Position numbers and translations under genes: made by a program. A stretch of 30,318 nucleotides of DNA from Clostridiales bacterium (GTDB lineage: Bacteria > Bacillota > Clostridia > Oscillospirales > Oscillospiraceae): assembly GCA_004556345.1 (NCBI GenBank), contig SFHQ01000019.1:1-30318 (forward strand). The letters are read 5' to 3'. Of this stretch, positions 15,602 through 23,817 are shown one piece after another (positions within the stretch are counted from its first letter, which is position 1; each line of letters starts with the position of its first letter). Below the pieces are notes generated by a model that worked only from the letters and a program-made list of their open reading frames with translations, made no database searches and was not told the origin of the DNA.

Positions 15602-16636
15602 TCAGCCTCCCAGCTTCAGGACCTTGGTCGCATCCTGGAAGATCTTCGCAAAGCCGGAGATGGAGGTGATGGCCGCCCGCTCCAGCTGGCGGTCGATGAG
15701 CTTGTCATACTCCACCAACACGTCGCTGGCCCGCACCAGCTCCAGCGCATAGTTCTTGTCCAGGCCCAGGATCGTCCCCGCCGGCACCGCGCTGCTCCGC
15801 ACCAGGGTCGCACCCATGGGCGTGACCAGCTTGCCGGTGCCCTGGAAGGTCAGCCCCGCCGTGCCGTCCTGCATCTCCTTGAGCTTGAGGATGTCCGCCA
15901 TCGCGTCGCCCACCACCAGGGTGTTGAGCGCATAGGGCGCAAACTGGCTCCAAAAATCCACCAGCGCGTCGTAGCTCAGCGTCCCCGCCGTGCCGGAGAT
16001 GGGGCCGCTGCCCACGGTAAAGACCTGGGCGGCGTTGTCGTTCCCGTCGCCGTTCATCAGCACATCGATGGCGTCCGCCGCGTGCATCCGGTTGATGTAC
16101 GCGCCGATCTGCCGCAGGGTCACGGAAAACAGGTCCAGTCTCTGGAACTGGATGGCCTCATAGGACGCCACCAGCATCCGCCCGCGCTTGTGCAGCCGCA
16201 CCAGGTTCTCCTGGGCCTTCACCCGGGTCTCCGGGATCACCGCACCCTCCTCCACGCGCTTGAGCTGCTTGGCCTCGTCACCGGGGGTGGAGGCGATGGA
16301 GCGGTAGTCCATGCCGCTCACGCGGGTCTCCGCCGCCGTGATCTGGGGCAGGATGTCGGTTTCCTCCATGCCCTGCCGCACGGCTCTGGCCACATACTCC
16401 GGGAACAAGACGGCAGACTCCCAGGTGGCGAAAAACTTCGCCACCACATCGCTCTCGCTGCCCTTGACCCGAATGCCAAAGCGCTTGAGCTGACGCTGGA
16501 ACGCATCCAGATGCTCCAGCGGCGTGCCCTTGTACTGCTCCGAGGGGTCGCACTGCTCCAGCACCTTGGTGAAGCTGCGCCCCGCCTCGCTGTACATTCC
16601 CTTGTCCAGCTTCACGGTCTCATACTGATATGCCAT
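15602..16636 (-). CDS. Major capsid protein (HK97 fold, XkdG-like)
   Basis: The ATG at 16636 has AAAGGAG 9 nt upstream and gives 344 aa; an in-frame extension further upstream overlaps the decoration gene and is unlikely. The protein begins with a helical, probably cleaved arm. The body has capsid features (GYLLP-type register replaced by YVARAVRQGMEETDILPQ, later ALNTLVVGDAMADILKL and ALELVRASDVLVEYDKLI), the last being typical of the P-domain/A-domain end of the XkdG family. Several hundred copies would form the shell. Its length is normal for the family. Confidence 0.88.
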   Translation of the reverse strand: MAYQYETVKLDKGMYSEAGRSFTKVLEQCDPSEQYKGTPLEHLDAFQRQLKRFGIRVKGSESDVVAKFFATWESAVLFPEYVARAVRQGMEETDILPQITAAETRVSGMDYRSIASTPGDEAKQLKRVEEGAVIPETRVKAQENLVRLHKRGRMLVASYEAIQFQRLDLFSVTLRQIGAYINRMHAADAIDVLMNGDGNDNAAQVFTVGSGPISGTAGTLSYDALVDFWSQFAPYALNTLVVGDAMADILKLKEMQDGTAGLTFQGTGKLVTPMGATLVRSSAVPAGTILGLDKNYALELVRASDVLVEYDKLIDRQLERAAITSISGFAKIFQDATKVLKLGG

Positions 16637-16665
16637 ACACACAGTCTCCTTTCTCTCCCCTGTCC

Positions 16666-17016
16666 TCACAGGAACAAGTCCACGGTCTTCTTCTCGCTGT
16701 CTCGCGCCACCACCAGGCACATCCGGCCGCTCTCGCCGCTGCCTGCGGCCCGCAGGCAGCCGGCGCTGTCGGCCACCAGCGCCGTCCAGCCCAGCGCCGG
16801 AGCGCTGGTGCCGCTGTACTGCACCGTCACGAAGCCCTTCAGCTGCACCGCCGCGTGTCCATCCCGGGCGTGCAGGGCCACCCCCACGGGCATCTGCCCG
16901 GAGGAGGCGTTCTTCACGCTCCCCTCGCCGCCCATCACCACCGGCTTTCCGGCGGTCACATCTCCCGCCAGAAACGTCACGACCAGCCGGTCGATCCCCT
17001 CAAATGCTACGCTCAT
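16666..17016 (-). CDS. Capsid decoration-like protein (DUF2190 type)
   Basis: The 116-aa beta-rich protein sits between the protease and the capsid gene, as decoration proteins often do. The pattern VTFLAGDVTAGKPVVMGGEG then PVGVALHARDGHAAVQLKGF resembles DUF2190, which forms spikes or cement on HK97-type capsids. The ATG has GGAGG 9 nt upstream. PBSX itself is not known to need it, so this is one difference from that element. Confidence 0.75.
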   Translation of the reverse strand: MSVAFEGIDRLVVTFLAGDVTAGKPVVMGGEGSVKNASSGQMPVGVALHARDGHAAVQLKGFVTVQYSGTSAPALGWTALVADSAGCLRAAGSGESGRMCLVVARDSEKKTVDLFL

Positions 17017-17065
17017 GTCAAAATACCTCCTATTTGTTGATGCTGTTGTCGTCTCTTGCGCGGAC

Positions 17066-18016
17066 TCAGATCACAAAGGACCCGTCATCCCCGCCGTTCT
17101 GCCCCGTGCCGCGTGCATACCGCAGCTGCACCGGCAGGCCCAGTCCCTGGCCCAGCTTCTCCTCCAGGCTCTTTTTCATCTCCTCCAAGGCTTCCGCGTC
17201 CAGCTTTTCGGTCAAGCTGCGCAGCTGCTCGCCGCGCAAGCCAAAGTCCGCCAGCAGCCCCAGCCGGACCACCTCCTTTCGCAGGGTGGACAGATACTGT
17301 CTCCCTGCCGCCGCTTCTTGCTCCAGGCGGTCCAGTTCCTTCTGCCAAGCGCCGTCCCGGTCGGCCCAGGCCAGCACCTGCCGCAGGCTGCCGCCCTTGG
17401 GCGCCCAGCCCTTCACCACGCCCGCCATTGGCTGGGCCGGCACCGCCACAAAGGACCACTCATAGGCGTCCACCGGCTCCGCCAGCCGCACGATGCACCG
17501 CTTGCCCTCATAGAGTCTCCCCTTCTCATGGCTGCACAGGCTCCGGTCGTGAATGTCGTTCCCGCAGATGGAGCAAACGCTCCGCGCCACGGCGCAGCTC
17601 ACGCTGACCTCCTTCTTGATCCCGCCTTCGATCTCCGCGATCAGGCTCTCGTTCTCCTGGGTCCGCAGCAGATAGGCGTAACCCTTCAGCCAACAGCCCG
17701 CCTCGCCGCTCTCCGTCACCACACCAGGCTCTTCCTCCAGCTCCGTGCGATACAGCCGCGCCGCCTGGTCCCTGGCGCTCCAGCTGTGGTCAAAGAGTCC
17801 CGTCTTGCCCACGAACAGCGCCGCCAGCCGCTCCAGATCGGCCCGCGCAAAATACTCCGCGTCCCGGTCCGTGTGGTTGTCGCACAGCCGCAGCGCAAAG
17901 AAATAAACCTGTTCCTCGGTGAGCTTCGTGCCCAGCAGTTGGTTGAGCGCTGCCAGCTCCCCGGCGTGGCCGTTCTGCTCAGGCTTTGCCTGGGCCTGCT
18001 TGTGTACTGTCTCCAT
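17066..18016 (-). CDS. Prohead protease with C-terminal scaffold region (XkdF-like)
   Basis: The ATG at 18016, with AAGGAGG 6 nt upstream, gives 316 aa and overlaps the portal gene by 38 bp; an upstream GTG at 18046 is poorer. Residues about 40-185 are the protease: FDHSWSARDQAARLY (His), a KKEVSVSCAVARSV strand (probable nucleophile Ser) and EWSFVAVPAQP, which is typical of XkdF-type serine proteases. A cysteine motif CSICGNDI..CSHEKG, common in clostridial members, may bind zinc. The helical region after about residue 215, rich in Glu/Lys/Leu, looks like a scaffold. It cuts and removes scaffold during capsid maturation. Confidence 0.85.
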   Translation of the reverse strand: METVHKQAQAKPEQNGHAGELAALNQLLGTKLTEEQVYFFALRLCDNHTDRDAEYFARADLERLAALFVGKTGLFDHSWSARDQAARLYRTELEEEPGVVTESGEAGCWLKGYAYLLRTQENESLIAEIEGGIKKEVSVSCAVARSVCSICGNDIHDRSLCSHEKGRLYEGKRCIVRLAEPVDAYEWSFVAVPAQPMAGVVKGWAPKGGSLRQVLAWADRDGAWQKELDRLEQEAAAGRQYLSTLRKEVVRLGLLADFGLRGEQLRSLTEKLDAEALEEMKKSLEEKLGQGLGLPVQLRYARGTGQNGGDDGSFVI

Positions 18017-19202
18017 CTCCATCCTCCTTCTTCGGTTCGTTCTCACCCTCGTCTGCCCGCCGCGCCAGCTGCGCCGCCTGCTGCCGGTAAAGCTCGGCCT
18101 TGGCCATCTCCACCTGGTCCTGCAAGTTGATGGGTTCCCATTCCACCTGGAACGCCGCGTCCAGCCCCTGCAGCCGCATCCACAGCCGACAGATCTTCTC
18201 CACCACCGGCGTCAGGGTCCGCCGCAAGGCTGTCAGTTCACTCGTCATAATGTCCGCCTGCTGGCTGCTCATCCGCTCGGTGGAGGACCAGTTCAGCCCC
18301 AGCAGAAACGGCGGGATGCCCGTCTGGGCAATGAGCTGCTCCAAAATCAGCCGCACCGGGGCCTGACAGTCGGGGATCTCACACTCGGCCCCAATGACTT
18401 TAATTTCCACATCCCCCACCGCCACAAAATCCCGCACCGACCCTCCACGGGTGGCGGACATCGCCTCGCTCCACCCCTTGGCCAGCTGACCGGCTCGGCT
18501 CTGCACCTGTCGGGGGTCCAGTCCCTCGCTGCCCGGCTTATAGACCACCGCAAACCGGACGTTCCCCGCCCGCTCCCAGTTGGCCCCCAAAGTCTGCCAG
18601 ATCTTTAACAGCACCCCGGACAGAAAGGGTAAGCTGTGCAGCAGCGACACCCCATAGGGGTGCTCCGCGTCCGGGTAATACGGCGTAAAGAGCAGCAGCT
18701 CCTGCCGGGGCAGCACCGTCATCGACCCATCCGCTTCTTTTCGCGCCAGCTTGCAGGACAACGGGTCCTCCCCCTCCTGGATCTGCACATCGGACACATT
18801 CCCGCACAGCACCGCCGCCACGCCGCGTCCGTCCCGCGTGGGCACCACCTCGCCCACAGCCTTCCCGCAGGTCAGCAGGCAGTCCAGATAGCTGTCCAGA
18901 AATGCTTGGAGGCCCACCTGGTTCCACCCCACCGGTACCGTCCGCAAAAACTCCGCCAGCCGCTTTTCCAGGCCTTTGTCCGCGCAAGTGACACGCACGC
19001 CCCCGGCCAGCCGCACCAGTTTGAGGACCGCCGCGTCCACCACGGGCACGGCCTCCCGAATGGCCCGGTATAGTCCAAAGGCCGGCTCATGCAGCGGCAC
19101 ATATCCGTCGAGGAGCGCAAAGGGATGCCGCTCACTCCCTCTCAGCTGCACCGGACCCGCCGCCGTCTCCTGGCCTGCCGCCCGTCTTTTCCAAATCTTC
19201 AT
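17979..19202 (-). CDS. Portal protein (XkdE-like)
   Basis: The 407-aa protein is a phage portal, the ring through which DNA is pumped. Typical features are YGVSLLHSLPFLSGVLLKIWQ, the long crown helix region QAPVRLILEQLIAQTGIPP with FLLGLNWSSTERMSSQQADI, and a Glu/Lys-rich C-terminal tail. The order TerL-portal-protease is standard. The ribosome binding site AAGGAG is 12 nt from the ATG, somewhat far. Length is normal. Confidence 0.92.
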   Translation of the reverse strand: MKIWKRRAAGQETAAGPVQLRGSERHPFALLDGYVPLHEPAFGLYRAIREAVPVVDAAVLKLVRLAGGVRVTCADKGLEKRLAEFLRTVPVGWNQVGLQAFLDSYLDCLLTCGKAVGEVVPTRDGRGVAAVLCGNVSDVQIQEGEDPLSCKLARKEADGSMTVLPRQELLLFTPYYPDAEHPYGVSLLHSLPFLSGVLLKIWQTLGANWERAGNVRFAVVYKPGSEGLDPRQVQSRAGQLAKGWSEAMSATRGGSVRDFVAVGDVEIKVIGAECEIPDCQAPVRLILEQLIAQTGIPPFLLGLNWSSTERMSSQQADIMTSELTALRRTLTPVVEKICRLWMRLQGLDAAFQVEWEPINLQDQVEMAKAELYRQQAAQLARRADEGENEPKKEDGDGDSTQAGPGKA

Positions 19203-19237
19203 GCGGTTCTCTCACTCCTTTCTCGAATCATCCGTCC

Positions 19238-20497
19238 TCACCACTCCCGCCGTTCCACTGCGCCCACAAAGAACTGCGCTCCGCTCTCCTCCCCCGCCAC
19301 GATAGTCGCCACGAAGTAGCGGATCTCATCCATCGCGTGGTCGCAGACCTTTTTCACCTTGTCCCGCTCCCCGGACCTGAGGTCCCAGCAATAGGCCCCA
19401 AACTCCCGGATGGCGTCCGCGCAGGGCGTACAGATCACGACCTTCCCGCTCTTCAAGGCGTCCGCCGTCAGCCGGATGCCAGACAAGACGTCGTTCTCCG
19501 CCTTCTTCACGCTCCACCCCTCCCGCCGCAGCGCCTCCAAAAAGGACGCCGCCGAGGGGTCGGCCACCACGGTCTCGATCTCCCGTCCGCCCGCCAGCGC
19601 CCGGAGCCGCTGGACATATTCCTGATCCGTCTGCTGTCGCTTTTCCTCTCTCGCGTCGTAGTAATACTCTTTGACCCGGTACCAGCTCCGCCCAAACTTC
19701 CCCCACAGTCCCATGGACGTGGGGTTCAGCGTCCCATAGTCGCAGGAGATGATCCAGCGCTCCGCCGCCCCCTCCGGCGGCGGCACGACCATGCTCTCAT
19801 CAAAGAAGTCATAGACCAGCCCCTCCGCCGCCGTCCATTCCCCCAGCACGAACCGCCGGTAAAAGGCCCCCTGAAAGGCTCGCTCATACCGTGCCCGCGT
19901 CTCCGGGGCCAGCGATGGGTTGTCCTCCATCAAAAACCGCAGATGCAGCGCATTCCGTTCCTCGGCCTTACAGATCCACTCCCGGTAAAACCAATGCCCC
20001 GGCCCCGCCGGGTTGCAGGAAAACCACAGCTTGGCCCCCGCCACCGAGCACCGCGCACAGGCCTGCTCCACAAAAGACCTTGGCATCAAGGCCACTTCAT
20101 CCAGCAGCACCCCCGCCAGCGTGATGCCTTGGATCAGCGCCGCGCTCCCCTCGTCCTTTCCGCCAAAGAGGTAATAGGTGTTCTCCCGCCGGCCGCACCG
20201 GATTTTTAATTCTCCCTTGCTGACCTTCTCCTCCCACCGGAACCCCAGCTCCCTCAGCAAAGGCAGCACCCCCGGCAGCAGATTCCGCCGAATGGATTCC
20301 CGTGTCTTCCCGCACAGCGCAAACTGCTGCCCCTGAAACCGCGCCATGCTCCACAGCACGAACGACAGCCCTAAACTCAGCGTTTTCCCGCTCCGCACCG
20401 CACCGTCGCAGATCAGCGCGTCCCGCCCTCTCTCTGCCGACCCCCTCGTCCACCACCCCAGCACACGCTTCTGCTTCTCGGAAAAGGCCATCGTCAA
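19238..20497 (-). CDS. Terminase large subunit (PBSX XtmB family)
   Basis: The 419-aa packaging motor has both halves intact. The ATPase shows a Walker A-like CDGAVRSGKT (residues 30-39) and Walker B GVLLDEVALM. The nuclease shows acidic residues at ISCDYGTLNP, VVADPSAASF and CDHAMDEIRYF. In PBSX this enzyme packages host DNA in a headful manner. I keep the TTG start because it overlaps the previous stop as TTGA, like two other junctions in the cluster; an ATG at 20491 is possible. The intact catalytic residues argue that packaging is still selected. Confidence 0.94.
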   Translation of the reverse strand: MTMAFSEKQKRVLGWWTRGSAERGRDALICDGAVRSGKTLSLGLSFVLWSMARFQGQQFALCGKTRESIRRNLLPGVLPLLRELGFRWEEKVSKGELKIRCGRRENTYYLFGGKDEGSAALIQGITLAGVLLDEVALMPRSFVEQACARCSVAGAKLWFSCNPAGPGHWFYREWICKAEERNALHLRFLMEDNPSLAPETRARYERAFQGAFYRRFVLGEWTAAEGLVYDFFDESMVVPPPEGAAERWIISCDYGTLNPTSMGLWGKFGRSWYRVKEYYYDAREEKRQQTDQEYVQRLRALAGGREIETVVADPSAASFLEALRREGWSVKKAENDVLSGIRLTADALKSGKVVICTPCADAIREFGAYCWDLRSGERDKVKKVCDHAMDEIRYFVATIVAGEESGAQFFVGAVERREW

Positions 20498-20808
20498 GCC
20501 GGTGTCCCCCCTCCCTTCTCGCCGCCCCGATCCAGCGCCTCCAAAAAGGCCGCCGTCCCAGAGCCCTCTGCGTCTTTCAGCTGCTCCAAGAGCTTCACCA
20601 GCACCGCCGCCCGGTCCGTCAGTTTCACTTCCACGGCCCCGTTGCTGCTGCGCTTAAACTCGGTGAGGCACCCCAGGTCCAGCCCGCTCAGGGTCTCCAG
20701 CGCCTCTTCTGGCAGATACGCCAGCTTCACCGCGTCGTTGGCCCGCCCCGCCGCCAGCGCCATCATCTGCTGCAACACGGCCTTGCGGTCCACGTTTCGT
20801 TTTCTCAT
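20494..20808 (-). CDS. Short terminase small subunit (XtmA C-terminal-like)
   Basis: The 104-aa protein is the first gene of the cluster, with AGGAGG 8 nt before its ATG. The segment GAVEVKLTDRAAVLVKLLEQL resembles the C-terminal part of XtmA-type small terminases, where a 'vKlyDKlkALelLgkhLG' pattern occurs. The usual N-terminal helix-turn-helix, which recognises the packaging site, is not seen; PBSX XtmA is about 265 aa. A shortened subunit could still stimulate TerL but not select a site. The family call is based on this motif and position. Confidence 0.65.
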   Translation of the reverse strand: MRKRNVDRKAVLQQMMALAAGRANDAVKLAYLPEEALETLSGLDLGCLTEFKRSSNGAVEVKLTDRAAVLVKLLEQLKDAEGSGTAAFLEALDRGGEKGGGTPA

Positions 20809-20849
20809 CGTTCCAACCTCCTTACACTCACTCCCCTCCACCCCCCTCC

Positions 20850-20873
20850 AAGTTGCATGAAAACGTGCAACTT
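20850..20873. repeat. 8-bp inverted repeat between the phage cluster and recG
   Basis: AAGTTGCA and TGCAACTT are perfect inverted arms around an 8-bp spacer. The site is 42 bp upstream of the phage cluster and just upstream of the recG promoter. It has the size of a dimeric repressor site, or could be a hairpin. I do not recognise the regulator. Confidence 0.6.
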
Positions 20874-20879
20874 CCGAAA

Positions 20880-20895
20880 ATTTTTTTCTTTTTTC
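20880..20895. repeat. Right copy of a 16-bp direct repeat flanking the phage cluster
   Basis: Identical to 7807-7822 (A, seven T, C, six T, C). It overlaps the -35 region of the recG promoter, so it could also be a plain promoter-proximal pyrimidine tract. Confidence 0.4.
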
Positions 20896-20904
20896 GGTTC
20901 CGTA

Positions 20905-20913
20905 TGCTACAAT
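20905..20913 (+). promoter_or_regulatory. Extended -10 promoter of recG
   Basis: TGCTACAAT has a TG one base before TACAAT, an extended -10. No good -35 precedes it, only a T-rich tract. The start of transcription would be near 20920, about 27 nt before recG, which has AAAGGAG upstream. Confidence 0.65.
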
Positions 20914-20946
20914 AAAGCGACATCCCCCGGAAAGGAGACCCCGCCC

Positions 20947-23016
20947 ATGCCCGAACCAGCCATCACCCTGCACACCCCCCTCACAAAATTTCGCGGCGTC
21001 GGCCCCACCCGCGCCGCCGCCCTGGCCAAGCTGGGTCTCCACACCACCGCCGACCTGCTGGCCTACTTTCCCAGGGACTACGAGGACCGCACTCTCCGGG
21101 AAAGCATCGCCGTCCTCCCCCCCGACGCCCCCGCTGCCGTCTCCGCCCTCATCGCCGAGCCTCTCCGCACCAGCTACCTCCGTCCCGGCATGGATGTCAC
21201 CAAGGGCCGCGCCGTGGACCACACCGGCCAGCTCGAGCTGACCTTTTTCAACCAGAGCTACGTCCGCCGCGACCTCCACCCCGGCCAGGCTTACGTCTTC
21301 TACGGTCAGGTCACGGTCCACGGCACCCGCCGCCAGATGACGAACCCCCTCTTCGAGCCGGAGGGCAAGTGGGTGCAGATCGGCGGCATCGTCCCCGTCT
21401 ACCCTCTTACCGCCGGCCTGTCGCAGAACTTTCTGCGTACCCTTCTCCGCACCGCCCTGCCCGCCTGCCTGAGCCAGATCGAAGATCCCCTCCCCCCCGC
21501 CCTCCGGGCGGAGCACCAGCTCGTCGGCGCGCAGGAGGCGTATCGCGCCATCCACTGCCCCCCCACCTGGCAGGACCTGCAAGCGGCCCGCCGCCGGCTG
21601 ATGTTCGAGGAGCTCTTCTGCCTCAACCTGGGCCTGACCTACCTCCGCACCCGCCGCGAGTGCGAATCCGCCCTTCCCTTCCCAAACCAAGACCTCTCGG
21701 CCCTCACAGGCAGCCTTCCCTTCCAGCTCACCCAGGCCCAGCGCCGGGCCATCGACGAAGCCGCCGCCGATCTCCGCAAGCCCACCCCCATGAGCCGCTT
21801 GCTCCAGGGCGACGTCGGTTCCGGCAAGACCGTCGTCGCCGCGGCCTGCGCCCTCTTCGCCTACCAAAACGGCTGTCAGGCTGCCTTCATGGCCCCCACC
21901 GAGCTTCTGGCTCACCAGCACCAGGCCACCTTGGAAACGCTCCTGCGCCAAGCCGGCCTGCGTATCGCCCTGCTCATCGGTTCCATGACCCCCGCCCAAA
22001 AGCGCCAGGCTACCGCCGCCCTGGCCGCCGGTGAAATCGACCTTGTGGTCGGCACCCACGCGCTTCTCAGCGAAGGCGTGCAGTTTGCTCGCCTGGGCCT
22101 CGTCATCACCGACGAGCAGCACCGCTTCGGCGTCGGTCAGCGGGCGGCCCTGGCCGCCAAATCCGGCGGCACCCTCCACCCCCACGTCCTCGTCATGTCC
22201 GCCACGCCCATCCCCCGCACCCTGGCCCTCATGCTCTACGGTGACCTAGACCTCTCTCTTCTGAATGAACTTCCCCCCGGCCGCACCCCCGTCGAGACCT
22301 ACCTCATCCACGAGAACAAACGTCCCCGTCTCTACAACTTCGTCCGCAAGCAAGTGGCCCTGGGCCGCCAGGTCTACATCGTCTGCCCCGCCGTCTCCCA
22401 GGAAGATCCCGACGGATTAAAAGCCGCCGAGCAATACGGCCACACGCTCCAAACCGAGGTCTTCCCCGACCTGCGCGTCGGCATCGTCCACGGCAAACAG
22501 CGCTCCAAGGAAAAACAGGCCGTCATGGCCGCCTTCGCCGCCGGAGACCTGGACGTTCTCGTGTCCACCACCGTCATTGAGGTCGGCGTCGATGTTCCCA
22601 ACGCCAGCCTCATGGTCATCGAAAATGCCGACCGCTTCGGCCTCAGCCAGCTCCACCAGCTCCGGGGCCGCGTCGGGCGCGGCACCCATCAAAGCTACTG
22701 CGTCCTCCTCTCCGACAATGAAAACCCCCAGACCCGCCAGCGCCTGAAAACCCTCGCTGCCACCACCGACGGCTTTGCCCTGGCCGAGGCCGACCTCAAG
22801 CAGCGCGGCCCCGGCGACTTCTTCGGCACCCGGCAAACCGGCCTCCCCCAGCTCCGCCTGGCCACGTTAGAGGGCGACCTCACCCTCCTCCAGGAAGCCC
22901 AGACCGCCGCCCGCCAAACCATCCAAGCCGACACGACCCTCACCCACCCCGACCACCAAGCCCTCCGCCGCCGCATCTCCGCCCTCTTCCAAGAAAAAGG
23001 CGAGATCTTCAATTGA
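20947..23016 (+). CDS. recG: ATP-dependent DNA helicase RecG
   Basis: The 689-aa RecG unwinds branched DNA and reverses stalled replication forks. The N-terminal wedge region starts with TPLTKFRGVGPTRAAALAKL (the helix-hairpin GVGP) and an OB fold. Helicase motifs follow: LLQGDVGSGKT near 287 (Walker A), DEQHRFG near 389, SATPIPRTLAL, and the second helicase domain with STTVIEVGVDVPNAS and QLRGRVGRG. The terminal RQTGLPQLRLA segment is typical. It is the only large plus-strand gene and is strongly C-rich on its coding strand, unlike the phage genes. The start ATG is preceded by AAAGGAG. Confidence 0.97.
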   Translation: MPEPAITLHTPLTKFRGVGPTRAAALAKLGLHTTADLLAYFPRDYEDRTLRESIAVLPPDAPAAVSALIAEPLRTSYLRPGMDVTKGRAVDHTGQLELTFFNQSYVRRDLHPGQAYVFYGQVTVHGTRRQMTNPLFEPEGKWVQIGGIVPVYPLTAGLSQNFLRTLLRTALPACLSQIEDPLPPALRAEHQLVGAQEAYRAIHCPPTWQDLQAARRRLMFEELFCLNLGLTYLRTRRECESALPFPNQDLSALTGSLPFQLTQAQRRAIDEAAADLRKPTPMSRLLQGDVGSGKTVVAAACALFAYQNGCQAAFMAPTELLAHQHQATLETLLRQAGLRIALLIGSMTPAQKRQATAALAAGEIDLVVGTHALLSEGVQFARLGLVITDEQHRFGVGQRAALAAKSGGTLHPHVLVMSATPIPRTLALMLYGDLDLSLLNELPPGRTPVETYLIHENKRPRLYNFVRKQVALGRQVYIVCPAVSQEDPDGLKAAEQYGHTLQTEVFPDLRVGIVHGKQRSKEKQAVMAAFAAGDLDVLVSTTVIEVGVDVPNASLMVIENADRFGLSQLHQLRGRVGRGTHQSYCVLLSDNENPQTRQRLKTLAATTDGFALAEADLKQRGPGDFFGTRQTGLPQLRLATLEGDLTLLQEAQTAARQTIQADTTLTHPDHQALRRRISALFQEKGEIFN

Positions 23017-23038
23017 CGAACCGAAAAAAGCGCACAAA

Positions 23039-23071
23039 AAAGCCCGACGCAAAAAAACTGCGTCGGGCTTT
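23039..23071. terminator. Shared terminator between recG and livF
   Basis: A 13-bp stem (23039-23051 with 23059-23071) with a 7-nt loop lies between two converging genes. On the minus strand the stem is followed by a T run, the better terminator for livF. On the plus strand it is followed by CCC, a weaker signal for recG. Confidence 0.85.
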
Positions 23072-23101
23072 CCCATACCTATTAAATTGTAATGTGCAAG
23101 A

Positions 23102-23812
23102 TCAGCCGCCCAAATAGGCCTTCTTAATGGCCGGGCTGGCCAGCAGCTCCGCCCCGGTCCCGGTGGTCACGATCTTCCCGGTCTCCAGCACGTACCCCCG
23201 GTCGGCCACAGAAAGGGCCGCCTGGGCGTTCTGCTCCACCAGCAGGATCGTCGTTCCCTGGGCGTGCAGGTTCTCGATGATCTCAAAGATCTGCTCCACC
23301 AGAATGGGGGCCAAACCCATGGAGGGCTCGTCCAGCATCAGGACTTTGGGGTGGCTCATCAGTGCCCGCCCCATGGCCAGCATCTGCTGCTCGCCGCCGG
23401 AGAGCGTGCCCGCCGTCTGCTTCAGCCGTTCCTTCAAACGGGGGAAGAGGTCATAGACCATTTCCAGATCCTGGGCGATGCCTGCGTTCTTCTGGGTAAA
23501 GGCACCCATTTCCAGGTTCTCCTGCACGGTCATCTGCAAAAAGACCCGCCGTCCTTCGGGCACCAGGGCCAGGCCCTTGGCCACGATCTTGTGGCTGGGG
23601 ACCTTCGCCAGGCTCTGCCCCATAAATTCGATGGACCCGGTCTTGCTCCGCAGCAGGCCCGCGATGGTGTTCAGGGTGGTGGATTTCCCCGCGCCGTTGG
23701 CGCCGATCAAGGTGACCACTTCCCCTTCCCCCACCTCAAAGGAGATGCCCTTGATGGCGTGGATGCTGCCGTAATAGACGTTGATGTCGTCCACTTTCAA
23801 AATCGTGTTCAT
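23102..23812 (-). CDS. livF: Branched-chain amino acid ABC transporter ATPase LivF
   Basis: The 236-aa ATPase has Walker A GANGAGKST, the signature LSGGEQQMLAMGRAL and Walker B VLMLDEPSMGL, followed by LLVEQNAQAALSVADR, all typical of LivF. It powers import together with LivG, LivH and LivM. It is the last gene of the operon, 5 bp after livG, and ends just before a strong terminator. Start ATG with GGAG about 11 nt upstream. Confidence 0.96.
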   Translation of the reverse strand: MNTILKVDDINVYYGSIHAIKGISFEVGEGEVVTLIGANGAGKSTTLNTIAGLLRSKTGSIEFMGQSLAKVPSHKIVAKGLALVPEGRRVFLQMTVQENLEMGAFTQKNAGIAQDLEMVYDLFPRLKERLKQTAGTLSGGEQQMLAMGRALMSHPKVLMLDEPSMGLAPILVEQIFEIIENLHAQGTTILLVEQNAQAALSVADRGYVLETGKIVTTGTGAELLASPAIKKAYLGG

Positions 23813-23817
23813 GTCAG

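Noticed and set aside
7889..20808. An extracellular contractile injection system or R-type tailocin
   Set aside because: Those lack capsid, portal and terminase; here all three are present, so a DNA-packaging particle is the better reading.
20494..22185. A 563-aa minus-strand frame running from recG into the small terminase
   Set aside because: Only the last 104 aa, with a good start at 20808, is a gene; the rest is antisense to recG and the intergenic gap.
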